Shown here: in pieces, positions 17,053-24,609 of the stretch
Position numbering within the stretch: the first letter of the stretch is position 1
Layout of the letters: each line of letters starts with the position of its first letter
NCBI RefSeq assembly: GCF_029894425.1
Contig: NZ_JARXYJ010000001.1
Location: 5,518,001-5,582,000, forward strand
DNA: 64,000 nt
Reading direction: 5' to 3'
Source: Streptomyces sp. SAI-127
Lineage (GTDB): Bacteria; Actinomycetota; Actinomycetes; Streptomycetales; Streptomycetaceae
The notes under the pieces: model-generated
Told to the model about the DNA's origin: nothing
The model's input: the letters and a program-made list of their open reading frames with translations, nothing else
Database searches by the model: none
Program-made: the position numbers and the translations under genes

Positions 17053-17978
17053 CCGATCGCCGCCCGCCTGCGCAGGAGGCCGAACGCGAGGGCGACGGCC
17101 ACGGCGGTGAGGGCGAGCAGGACGCCGGTCTCCAGGAGCTGGCGGGGCCAGTAGTCGGAGGACGGCAGGTACTCGCGGGCGAAGCGGACGACGTCGTGCT
17201 TCGCGAGGCAGGCCTTGTCGTCGTAGCAGCCCGGGTCGCGGATCTCGGTGCCGGCGGAGGTGAACGCCCGGCTGCGCGAGCTGAGCTCGGGCTGCTGGTA
17301 GCGGCCCTGGAAGGGCCAGTGGTTGCCGCGGAAGGCGTAGACCAGGAAGTACGCGAACCCGCTGAAGGCGAGGGCGGGCAGGGTGCGGCGGGCGGTGAGG
17401 CCGATCAGGGCGCCGAGGGCGAGGCCGAGCAGTGGTGCGGCGACGGTGGCCGGGCCGAGGGAGAAGTAGAGGGAGCGGGGGCCGATACCGGCGACGAGCA
17501 GGTCGCTGTGGGTGGACCACAGCTGGTGGTACAGCACGGTCAGCAGGGTGGTGCCGAGGAGGATGAAGGCCGCGGGGACGGCGAGCGCGGTGGCGAGCCA
17601 GCGTGCCGGGGAGACCGACTGGGTCCAGGCGAGCTGTGCGGTGCCGCTCTCCAGTTCGCGGGCGATGAGCGGGCCGCCGGCGAACAGGGCGACGGCGAAG
17701 GAGGCCACGGTGAGCAGGGTGCCGGGGTAGTAGAAGAGGTCGTTGTACTCGGTCGCGGGGCCGTCGGACATGATCAGCCCGGCGTACCCGTAGACGGCGA
17801 GCTTTTGCTGTGCGGCCTCGGCGCCGGGGCCGAGGAGCCAGAGCAGGAAGCCCGCGGTGGCGGTCACGAAGGCGAGCCATATCCACAGGGCGCCGCGGTG
17901 CAGGCGCAGGACGGTGCGGACCAGGCCGTGCGGTGTGCGCGCCGCAGCGGGCGGCGCTTGGAGTACGGCGGTGCTCAT
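17049..17978 (-). CDS. ABC-2-type transporter permease (first of pair)
   Basis: 309 residues with six predicted helices, homologous to the next gene. The block ARELESGTAQLAWTQSVSP lies near residue 110. Start and stop overlap both neighbours by 4 bp (ATGA), so ATPase and the two permeases are translationally coupled and probably form one heterodimeric complex. A large outer loop (PGCYDDKACLAKHDVVRFA) carries two Cys. Substrate cannot be inferred; export of a lipid, peptide or antibiotic is common in this family. Confidence 0.82.
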   Translation of the reverse strand: MSTAVLQAPPAAARTPHGLVRTVLRLHRGALWIWLAFVTATAGFLLWLLGPGAEAAQQKLAVYGYAGLIMSDGPATEYNDLFYYPGTLLTVASFAVALFAGGPLIARELESGTAQLAWTQSVSPARWLATALAVPAAFILLGTTLLTVLYHQLWSTHSDLLVAGIGPRSLYFSLGPATVAAPLLGLALGALIGLTARRTLPALAFSGFAYFLVYAFRGNHWPFQGRYQQPELSSRSRAFTSAGTEIRDPGCYDDKACLAKHDVVRFAREYLPSSDYWPRQLLETGVLLALTAVAVALAFGLLRRRAAIG

Positions 17979-18889
17979 GCGGACACCGCCTCGGGTGCCG
18001 TGGTGCCCGGGGTGAGCAGGGCCGGGGCCTCGGGGGCGCGGAGGTGGGCGAGCAACAGTTCCTCCAGCGAGGGCTCCTCGGTCGCCCAGCCCTCGCCGAC
18101 CGGGCCGTCGCGGCGGATCAGGGCGGTCAGACCGCGGCCCGCGGTACGGGACTCGATCACGGTGTGCGGGGTCAGGTCGGCGGGTGTGCCGCGGCCGGTG
18201 ACCAGGGTGTGGGCGGCGAGCAGGTCGTCGATGCCGCCGCCGAGCCGGACCCGGCCGCCGCCCAGGAGCAGCAGGTGGTCGCAGGCGTCGGCGAGCTCGG
18301 CGACGATGTGCGAGGACATCAGCACGGTGGTGCCGCGTTCGGCGGCGTCCGCCATCAGGGTGCCCATCAGCTCGTGCCGGGCGAGCGGGTCGAGGTCGGC
18401 CATCGGCTCGTCGAGGAGCATCAGGTCGGGCCGCTTGCCGAGTGCGAGGGCGAGCGCGACCCGGGTGCGCTGGCCGCCGGAGAGCCCGCGGATCCGGGAC
18501 TTCGGGTCCAGGCCGCCCTGTTCGACGATCCGGGCGGCGCAGGCGGCGTCCCAGCGGGCCGGGTTGAGCTCGGCGCCCATGCGCAGGGTCTCGGCGACGG
18601 TCAGCTGGGGGTAGAGCGGCTTGTTCTGGGCGAGGTAGGCGACCCGGTCGCGGGCCTCTCCGGGGGCCCCGCCGAGGACGGTGAGCGTGCCGGCGGTGGG
18701 GTGCAGCAGGCCGGCGGCTATCGCGAGGAGGGTGGACTTTCCGGCGCCGTTGGGGCCGACCAGCGCGCTGATGCGGCCCGTGGGCAGCCGGAAGGAGCAG
18801 CCGTCGAGGGCGGCGGCCCGCCTGCCGTAGCGCTTGCCCAGGCCGGACGCCTCGAGGGCGACGGCCGGGGTGGTGCTGGTGGAACTCAC
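17975..18889 (-). CDS. ABC transporter ATPase
   Basis: 304 residues with Walker A VGPNGAGKST (near 45), Q-loop AYLAQNKPLYPQ, signature LSGGQRTRVALALAL and Walker B LMLLDEPMADLDP, then the H-loop MSSHI. The C-terminal 80 residues are a divergent extension typical of export ATPases. It is coupled by overlap to the regulator upstream and to the first permease downstream. Confidence 0.9.
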   Translation of the reverse strand: MSSTSTTPAVALEASGLGKRYGRRAAALDGCSFRLPTGRISALVGPNGAGKSTLLAIAAGLLHPTAGTLTVLGGAPGEARDRVAYLAQNKPLYPQLTVAETLRMGAELNPARWDAACAARIVEQGGLDPKSRIRGLSGGQRTRVALALALGKRPDLMLLDEPMADLDPLARHELMGTLMADAAERGTTVLMSSHIVAELADACDHLLLLGGGRVRLGGGIDDLLAAHTLVTGRGTPADLTPHTVIESRTAGRGLTALIRRDGPVGEGWATEEPSLEELLLAHLRAPEAPALLTPGTTAPEAVSA

Positions 18890-19272
18890 TGGTCCCCCTT
18901 CGGGAAGTGCTCATCGAGTACGGCGGTGAAGAACGCGTCGACGTCCTCGCGGCCGAGGCCCGCGGACCGGGCGCGCCTCGCCCAGTCGTCGAGCTCGGTG
19001 CGCAGGGGTGTGTCGGCGGTGTGGGCGCCGAGCGTCCTGCGGACGAAGGTGCCGAGGCCTCGGCGGGCCTCGACCAGGCCTTCGCGCTCGAGTTCTCGGT
19101 ATGCCTTGAGCACGGTGTTCGGATTGATGGCGGTGGCCTCCACGACCTCGCGGGCGGTGGGGAGCTTGTCGCCGGGTTCGAGGAGGCCCAGTCGTAGGGC
19201 CTGCTTGGTCTGCTGGACGATCTGTACGTAGGTGGAGACGCCGGAGCGCCGGTCGATGCGGTACTCGACCAC
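18886..19272 (-). CDS. GntR-family repressor, YtrA subfamily
   Basis: 128 residues from GTG 19272, with AAAGGG about 11 nt upstream; a GTG at 19284 is possible. The N-terminal winged helix reads GDKLPTAREVVEATAINPNTVLKAYRELEREGLVEARRG (residues ~36-75, given here as family evidence in part). The short helical C-terminus (~50 residues, FFTAVLDEHFPKGDQ) is too small for a ligand domain, which defines the YtrA group. Such repressors control the ABC genes in their own operon, here overlapping by 4 bp. The dyad at 19291 is the likely operator. Confidence 0.88.
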   Translation of the reverse strand: MVEYRIDRRSGVSTYVQIVQQTKQALRLGLLEPGDKLPTAREVVEATAINPNTVLKAYRELEREGLVEARRGLGTFVRRTLGAHTADTPLRTELDDWARRARSAGLGREDVDAFFTAVLDEHFPKGDQ

Positions 19273-19290
19273 GCGGACAACCACCCTTTC

Positions 19291-19304
19291 ACTAATTGAG
19301 TAGT
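19291..19304. promoter_or_regulatory. Candidate YtrA-type operator in the divergent promoter region
   Basis: ACTA-ATTGAG-TAGT forms an imperfect dyad in an AT-rich island between the GntR repressor and the divergent ECF sigma gene, 19 nt before the repressor start. ACTA-N6-TAGT dyads are typical of YtrA-subfamily sites. Confidence 0.5.
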
Positions 19305-19383
19305 TAAAGAGTGGTGGAAGGTGGTCGTGAAAGTCAAGCGTGGTGGTGTGAACCGGTCGGCGGGGGTCGTCCGATGAAGGGGC

Positions 19384-19926
19384 GTGAGGGAAACGAAAAG
19401 CGACGGGGATCTGCTGCGGGCCATCGCGGCGGACGGGGACCGGCGTGCCTTCGAGGAGCTGTACCGGCGGTACGCGCCCTGGCTGCTCGCGCGGCTGCGG
19501 GGGCGGTGCGCGGACGCGGAGCTGGTCGACGACGTCGTGCAGGAGACGTTCCTGGCGGTGTGGCGGGGGACCGCGCGCTACCGCGAGGAGGGGGACGTGG
19601 CCGGGTGGCTGTGGCGGATCGGCTCGCGCCGGCTGATCGACGCGTTGCGCGGCGACGGGGCGCGGGGGCGGCTCAGGCAGGCCCTGTCCCGCCTGCGGCA
19701 CCGGGACGAGGCGTCCGCGGAGGAGCGCGTGCTCGCGGGGGTGGAGCACGGGGACCTCGCGGGTGCCCTCGTCCGGCTGTCACCGGAGCTGCGGGCGGTC
19801 CTGCAGGCCACGGTCATCGACGGCCTGACCACCCGCGAGGCCGCCGTCCTGCTGGGCATCCCGCCCGGCACGGTCAAGACCCGCGCGATGCGGGCCCGCA
19901 AGCAGCTGAGGGAGGCACTGACGTGA
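19384..19926 (+). CDS. ECF-subfamily RNA polymerase sigma factor
   Basis: 180 residues from GTG 19384 with GAAGGGG upstream. Sigma region 2 spans about residues 24-90, including ELVDDVVQETFLAVWRG and VAGWLWRIGSRRLIDALRG. Region 4 near 128-178 contains LTTREAAVLLGIPPGTVKTR with the helix-turn-helix. There is no region 3 or 1.1, as in all ECF factors. It is followed by a repeat ORF and a zinc-finger anti-sigma gene with ABC genes, so it probably controls this operon. Its inducing signal cannot be read. Confidence 0.92.
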   Translation: MRETKSDGDLLRAIAADGDRRAFEELYRRYAPWLLARLRGRCADAELVDDVVQETFLAVWRGTARYREEGDVAGWLWRIGSRRLIDALRGDGARGRLRQALSRLRHRDEASAEERVLAGVEHGDLAGALVRLSPELRAVLQATVIDGLTTREAAVLLGIPPGTVKTRAMRARKQLREALT

Positions 19927-20591
19927 ACACGGACGAACGACGACGGGGCGCTGCGCGGGGCCTGGGGCGGGGGAAGGTGTCTGGGGCCGCTGTGCTGGGT
20001 CCGGGACGGTGGATGGTGTCTGGGGCAGTTGGGCAGAGCCCGGGAAGGCAGCCGGTGTCTGGGGCCGGGGTGCGGGGTTCGGGGCCGCGGATGGTGTCTG
20101 GGGCCGCTGTGCTGGGTCCGGGACAGACGGTGTCTGAGGCCGGGGTGCGGGGTCGGGGATGGCGGACGGTGTCTGGGCCCGGAGTGCAGGGTCGGGGATG
20201 GCGGACGGTGTCTGGGCCCGGAGCGCAGATTCCGGGACAGGGCCCGGGACGGCAGACGGTTTCTGGGCCCGGAGGTCAGGTTCCAGGACCGCGGACGGTG
20301 TCTGGGGCCGGAGTGCAGGCGCTGGGACCGCAGAAGATGTCGGGCGCCGCTGGGCAGGGTCCGCGACGGCAGACGATGCCTGAGGCCCGGGCGTGGGTCC
20401 CAGAGGCGCGGACGATGACCGGGGCCGCTGGGCAGGGTCCGCGACGGCAGACGATGCCTGAGGCCCGGGCGTGGGTCCCAGAGGCGCGGACGATGACCGG
20501 GGCCGCTGGGCAGGGTCCGCGACGGCAGACGATGACCGAGGCCGCGGCACGGGGCCCCGTGTCGGTGCGAGTGGAGGAGGTGGCGGCATGA
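19923..20591 (+). CDS. Low-complexity 222-aa ORF built of a 13-residue tandem repeat
   Basis: GTG 19923 overlaps the sigma stop by 4 bp (GTGA) and the stop overlaps the anti-sigma ATG by 4 bp (ATGA), so the frame is exactly threaded between its neighbours. After an N-terminal VNTDERRRGAARGLG, the sequence is some 15 degenerate units of 13 residues with consensus (M/V)SGAGVxGPGxRT, rich in Gly, Pro, Val and Arg, without Cys or membrane segment. No domain is recognised. It may be an expressed disordered linker protein or a non-functional expansion tolerated because it keeps frame. Confidence 0.55.
   Translation: MNTDERRRGAARGLGRGKVSGAAVLGPGRWMVSGAVGQSPGRQPVSGAGVRGSGPRMVSGAAVLGPGQTVSEAGVRGRGWRTVSGPGVQGRGWRTVSGPGAQIPGQGPGRQTVSGPGGQVPGPRTVSGAGVQALGPQKMSGAAGQGPRRQTMPEARAWVPEARTMTGAAGQGPRRQTMPEARAWVPEARTMTGAAGQGPRRQTMTEAAARGPVSVRVEEVAA
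19970..20560 (+). repeat. 39-nt minisatellite with a perfect 78-nt duplication
   Basis: Units of 39 nt recur through the region around the core GGTGTCTGGGGCCG. Towards the 3' end a 78-nt double unit is repeated: 20346-20423 and 20424-20501 are identical as read, and a third partial copy starts at 20502. Identity of the last copies indicates recent expansion. Confidence 0.85.
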
Positions 20592-21415
20592 GTTGGCATG
20601 TGGCCGAAGGTGATCTGCGGGCTTATGCCCAGGGCGAGTTGGCCGCCCCCCTGCTCTGGTCCGCCGACACCCACCTGGCGGCCTGTGCCGAGTGCCGGGG
20701 GCTGCTGGCCGAGGTCACCGACCCGGTGGCGCTGGACGCCGGGTGGGAGCGGCTGGACGCCGAGCTGGACGCGCCCCGGCCGGGATGGCTCGAGTCGCTG
20801 CTGACCCGGGCCGGGATCGCCGACCACACCGCGCGGCTGCTCGCGGCCACGCCGGTGCTCAGGCGCTCCTGGCTGGCGGCCGTGGTGTTCCTGCTGCTGA
20901 CGACCGTCGGCGCGGTCCGCACGACCGAGTCGCCGACCCTGTTCCTCGCCCTCGCCCCGCTGCTGCCGCTGGTCGGCGTGGCCCTGTCCTACGGCCCGGC
21001 GCTCGACCCGACCTACGAGATGACGGTCGTCGCGCCCACCCACGGCTTCCGGCTGCTGATGATCCGCACGCTCGCCGTGCTGGTCGCGGGCCTCGGCCTC
21101 AACGGGCTCGCCACCCTCGCCCTGCCCGGCTACGGCCTGCGTGCCCTGGCCTGGCTGCTGCCCGCGCTCGCCCTCACCGCGACCGGCCTCGCGCTCACCC
21201 CGAGGCTCGGCCCGGTACTCGCACCGTCCCTGGTGGGCGGCGCCTGGGTCGCCGTACTCCTCGCCGCGCAGGCCGCGCAGCAGACGGCCGCCGACCCGCT
21301 CGCGCCCTTCACCGCGGCCGGGCAGGGCGTGGCCGGGACCGTCGCCGCGCTCGCCGCCGGGCTGCTCTTCCTCCTCCGTGACCGCTTCGACCTCTTCAAC
21401 GGGAGCGCCGAATGA
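20588..21415 (+). CDS. Membrane anti-sigma factor with zf-HC2 domain
   Basis: 275 residues from ATG 20588. The N-terminus MSWHVAEGDLRAYAQGEL leads into the zinc motif HLAACAEC (H-x3-C-x2-C), the anti-sigma domain of ZAS/RskA-like proteins. Five or six transmembrane helices follow from about residue 95, so it is membrane-anchored and could sense envelope signals. It should sequester the ECF factor encoded two genes upstream. It overlaps the ATPase gene by 4 bp. The frame upstream of 20588 belongs to the repeat and is not included. Confidence 0.87.
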   Translation: MSWHVAEGDLRAYAQGELAAPLLWSADTHLAACAECRGLLAEVTDPVALDAGWERLDAELDAPRPGWLESLLTRAGIADHTARLLAATPVLRRSWLAAVVFLLLTTVGAVRTTESPTLFLALAPLLPLVGVALSYGPALDPTYEMTVVAPTHGFRLLMIRTLAVLVAGLGLNGLATLALPGYGLRALAWLLPALALTATGLALTPRLGPVLAPSLVGGAWVAVLLAAQAAQQTAADPLAPFTAAGQGVAGTVAALAAGLLFLLRDRFDLFNGSAE

Positions 21416-22275
21416 CCGCCGCCGTCTCCGCCTCCGGGCTCCACCTCCGCTACGGCGGCACCCGCGCACTCGACGACGTGTCACTGCGGCTGACGCCGGG
21501 CGTGACCGGGCTGCTCGGGCCCAACGGGGCCGGAAAGACCACCCTGTTGAGGGTGCTCGCCACCGCCGTGCCCGCGGACCGGGGCTCCTTCACCGTCCTC
21601 GGCCACGACCCCGGCACCTCGCGCGGGCGTCAGGAGGTCCGCCGCTCGCTCGGCTATCTGCCGCAGACCCCCGGGTTCCACCCGGACTTCAGCGCCTTCG
21701 AGTTCGTCGACTACGTCGCGATCCTCAAGGAACTCACCGACCGCACCGCACGCCACCGCGAGGTGCGACGCGTGCTGGAGGAGGTCGACCTCGGGGACGT
21801 ACGCGCAAAGCGCATCAAGAAGCTGTCCGGCGGGATGCGGCAGCGGGTCGCGCTGGCCGCCGCCCTGGTCGGCGACCCCGGCTTCCTCGTCCTCGACGAG
21901 CCGACCGTCGGCCTCGACCCCGAACAGCGCATGCGGTTCCGGGAGTTGATCGCCCAGGCCGGAGAGGGCCGGACCGTGCTCCTGTCCACCCACCAGACCG
22001 AGGACGTGGCGATGCTCTGCCACCGCGTCCTGGTCATGGCCCGCGGCCGCATCCTCTTCGAGGGCACCCCCGCCGACCTGACCGCCCGCGCCGCCGGCCG
22101 GGTGTGGAGCAGCACGGAACGCGCCCCGGACGCGAAGGCCGGCTGGCGCACCGGCACCGGCTCCTTCCGCAACGTGGGCGACCCGCCCGCCGGTGCCGAC
22201 CTCGTCGAACCCACCCTGGAGGACGGCTACCTGCTCACCCTGGACGACGCGGGCGCGCAGGTGGCGACCGCATGA
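21412..22275 (+). CDS. ABC transporter ATPase
   Basis: 287 residues with Walker A LLGPNGAGKTT near 35, Q-loop LGYLPQTPGFHPDFSAFEF, signature LSGGMRQRVALAAAL, Walker B FLVLDEPTVGLDP and H-loop STHQTED. The C-terminal domain is of the export/ABC-2 type. It overlaps both neighbours by 4 bp and pairs with the large permease that follows, forming a sigma/anti-sigma/ABC operon. Confidence 0.9.
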   Translation: MTAAVSASGLHLRYGGTRALDDVSLRLTPGVTGLLGPNGAGKTTLLRVLATAVPADRGSFTVLGHDPGTSRGRQEVRRSLGYLPQTPGFHPDFSAFEFVDYVAILKELTDRTARHREVRRVLEEVDLGDVRAKRIKKLSGGMRQRVALAAALVGDPGFLVLDEPTVGLDPEQRMRFRELIAQAGEGRTVLLSTHQTEDVAMLCHRVLVMARGRILFEGTPADLTARAAGRVWSSTERAPDAKAGWRTGTGSFRNVGDPPAGADLVEPTLEDGYLLTLDDAGAQVATA

Positions 22276-23852
22276 GCCTCGCGACCCGGACGGCGGCCGA
22301 GCCCTCCGCCGTAGCTGAAAACAACCCGCGGCGCTCCTGGGCGGCCGTGTTCGCCCTCGCCCGCTTCGAGGCACGCGACCTGCTGCGGTACATCCCGGTG
22401 GTGGCGACGCTCCTGCTGTACATCGGCTACACCGCCTGGACGCTGTTCCACGAGAAGGAGGGCATGGACGCCTTCCCGGCCCTCCAGGACGCCGACCGCG
22501 ACACCCAGACCGGGCCCCTGCTGCTCGGGATCGCCCTGTTCGTGTGCGTCAACCGTTGCACGCTGCGCTCCCGCAGGCGCGGCACCGACCGGCAGTTCGA
22601 CGTGCTGGTCATGGAACCGTGGCGGCGGACGGTCGCCCATGTGCTGTCGGTGGTGCCCTTCGCCGCCGTCACCGCGCTGGTCGTGCTCGGCGAGTTCACC
22701 CGGCAGGCCCTGCGGCCGGGCGCAGTGGGCCACGGCTCACTCGCCGAACTGGCCGTCGGCCCCCTGTACGTGCTGCTGTGCGGCGCGTTCGGAGTGCTGC
22801 TCGCCCGGCTGGTCCCCTCCACGTTCGCGGCGCCGGTCGGCGTGGTCGGACTCTTCGTCTTCAGCGTGTTCATCTCCGCGGGCACCAGCGGCGCGGAGTG
22901 GTCGCGCTGGCTGTCCCCGATCGTGGGCGAGACCAGCAGCAACACGGTCCTCCCTTCAGACCTCGTGGGCCGTCCCGCGGCCTGGCACGCCCTGTATCTG
23001 ACCGGGCTGGTCCTGCTCCTGGCCCTCGGCGCGGTCCTGGCGAGCGGCGGGCGCACGGTGTATCTCAAGGCCGGTGCGGCGGGCGCGCTCGCGCTGACGC
23101 TGGCCGGCGCGGTGGGCCAGTCCGGGGGCGTGTCGGCGCAGTTGACCGCCGCCCGCGAACAGGCCACGGTATCCCCGCAGCGGGACCAGACGTGCGTGAA
23201 GCGATGGGGGTCCCCCCGGTCGAGCGAAGCCGAGACCGGGGGAGGGTCGACGTACTGCGCCTTCCCCGAGTGGACCGGCCGCGCGGGCACCTGGGCGGAG
23301 ACCGTGGACCGCGTCCGGTCGCTGGCCGGCGGTACGGCCGCCCGGCAGCCCCTTCTCGTACGGCAGCGGGTCGAGGCCCGTTACGGACTGAGCGGCGACG
23401 GGGCGATCGATCCGCTCACCGCGCCGGGCCAGGTGACCGTCGGCACGCGCTGGGGCGGCAACCGGGTCCCTGAGTTCGCGGTCGCCGTCGCCTCCGTGCT
23501 GGTCGCCGGTGACGAGTCGAAGGGCGGCGAGCTGTGCGACGGGCGGGTGGTCACGACGATGTGGCTGGCCCTGGGCGGAGCCTCCCACCCGATGACCGAC
23601 CTCGCGAACGTCCGCCTCGACGACAGTGTCACCGGGTCGGCGTACGTCCTCGCCCCGACCAGCGGGCTGTCCATGACGGCCGGACAGACCGATGTCCTGC
23701 GGGAGTTGCTGGAACGCCCGCGCGGTGAGGTGACGGCTTCCGTGAAGCAGCACTGGACCGAGCTGACCGCGTCCGGGGTCTCGACGGCCCAGGTGGCGCG
23801 GGTGCTGGGGACCGAGGTGCCGAAGGGGGCGAAGGACTGTGCGGAGGAGTGA
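22272..23852 (+). CDS. Large ABC transporter permease with C-terminal extracytoplasmic domain
   Basis: 526 residues. The N-terminal half (to about residue 285) has six predicted helices. The rest is a soluble region without a recognised domain, containing paired Cys (QTCVKRWG...TYCAFPEW; ELCDGRV; AKDC) and so likely outside the membrane. Between the first two Cys the gene carries a palindromic repeat (23204-23246) that stays in frame and encodes GSPRSSEAETGGG, an apparent insertion. Substrate unknown. It ends the coupled operon; the next ORF overlaps its end by 14 nt. Confidence 0.82.
   Translation: MSLATRTAAEPSAVAENNPRRSWAAVFALARFEARDLLRYIPVVATLLLYIGYTAWTLFHEKEGMDAFPALQDADRDTQTGPLLLGIALFVCVNRCTLRSRRRGTDRQFDVLVMEPWRRTVAHVLSVVPFAAVTALVVLGEFTRQALRPGAVGHGSLAELAVGPLYVLLCGAFGVLLARLVPSTFAAPVGVVGLFVFSVFISAGTSGAEWSRWLSPIVGETSSNTVLPSDLVGRPAAWHALYLTGLVLLLALGAVLASGGRTVYLKAGAAGALALTLAGAVGQSGGVSAQLTAAREQATVSPQRDQTCVKRWGSPRSSEAETGGGSTYCAFPEWTGRAGTWAETVDRVRSLAGGTAARQPLLVRQRVEARYGLSGDGAIDPLTAPGQVTVGTRWGGNRVPEFAVAVASVLVAGDESKGGELCDGRVVTTMWLALGGASHPMTDLANVRLDDSVTGSAYVLAPTSGLSMTAGQTDVLRELLERPRGEVTASVKQHWTELTASGVSTAQVARVLGTEVPKGAKDCAEE
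23204..23246. repeat. REP-like palindromic element inside the permease gene
   Basis: CCCCCGGTC (23213-23221) pairs with GACCGGGGG (23234-23242) around GAGCGAAGCCGA, flanked by ATGGGGGTC and AGGG. Elements with this CGAGCGAAGCCGAG core and G/C-run arms are, as I recall, widespread between Streptomyces genes. Here one interrupts a coding region without shifting frame. Confidence 0.7.
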
Positions 23853-24522
23853 CGGAGGTGCCGGGCCGGGGAGAACGCCGCGAGGTGTGAGTTCGGCGCT
23901 GGTGGTGGCCGTGGCGCGGACCGTGCCGTGGCGGGCGGTCGGTGCCGGGGCGGTCGTGGGACTGCTGGTGGCCGGTCTGCCGCGGCTGCTGTCCGGGACG
24001 CTCGACGCGTGGCTCGGTCTCGCCCTCCTCCGGGCGGCCGCGCTCGTCTTCGCCCTGGGGCTGACCTTCCTCCTGGACGATCCGGCCCGGGAGCTCACCA
24101 CCCCCGTCCCCACCCGGCGTTGGGTCCGGACCGGACTGCGGGTCGCGCTGGTGGTGCCGGTCGCCGCGCTGTGGTGGACGGCCGCACTGAGCCTCCTGCC
24201 GGCACCTGCCCGCCCCCCGGTCGGCGCGGTCACCCTGGAGGCCGCGGCGACGGCCGCCCTCGCCCTGGCCGCCGCGGCGGTCGCGGTCCGCTTCACCGAC
24301 GAGCCCCGGCCCGGCCCGTCGGTGGCAGCGGGCCTGCTGACCCTCGCCCTCCTCGCCCCCCACCTGCTCCCGGCCCGCTGGGACCTGTTCGTCCTGGTGG
24401 GGGACCCCGGCTGGGCGGCGGCGCACCAGCGGTGGGCCGTGGTGCTGGCCGGCGCGGTCCTGCTGGGAGCGGCCTGCGCGGTGGAGCCGTTGCGCGGCCT
24501 CAGATCACGCCTGGCGCACTGA
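23839..24522 (+). CDS. Hydrophobic integral membrane protein, unknown function
   Basis: Up to 227 residues with five or six Ala/Leu/Val-rich helices and short loops, without recognisable motifs. Two starts are possible: GTG 23839, overlapping the permease end, with GAAGG close upstream, or GTG 23887 (VSSALVVAVARTV) directly before the first helix. Overlap with the permease suggests it belongs to the same operon and may be an accessory subunit; this is inference. Confidence 0.65.
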   Translation: MRRSDGGAGPGRTPRGVSSALVVAVARTVPWRAVGAGAVVGLLVAGLPRLLSGTLDAWLGLALLRAAALVFALGLTFLLDDPARELTTPVPTRRWVRTGLRVALVVPVAALWWTAALSLLPAPARPPVGAVTLEAAATAALALAAAAVAVRFTDEPRPGPSVAAGLLTLALLAPHLLPARWDLFVLVGDPGWAAAHQRWAVVLAGAVLLGAACAVEPLRGLRSRLAH

Positions 24523-24606
24523 CCGTACGGCGTCGTACAACTCGACGTAGGCGTCGGAGATCCGCTCGGTGAGGGCCAGCGCGACGAGCGCGCTCAGTCC
24601 CCTCGG
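24505..24606 (-). pseudogene. Possible coding remnant downstream of mshD
   Basis: Directly after the mshD stop, in the same frame, about 33 codons with perfect Streptomyces codon bias encode LSALVALALTERISDAYVEL and continue YDAVRSVRQA before a TGA. No start codon with a ribosome site precedes it. It overlaps the end of the convergent membrane gene. It may be the tail of a lost gene; chance cannot be excluded. Confidence 0.3.
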
Positions 24607-24609
24607 TCC

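Noticed and set aside
19780..20589. Minus-strand Pro/Ser-rich frame over the repeat
   Set aside because: The 39-nt period keeps all frames open. Only the plus frame fits both gene overlaps.
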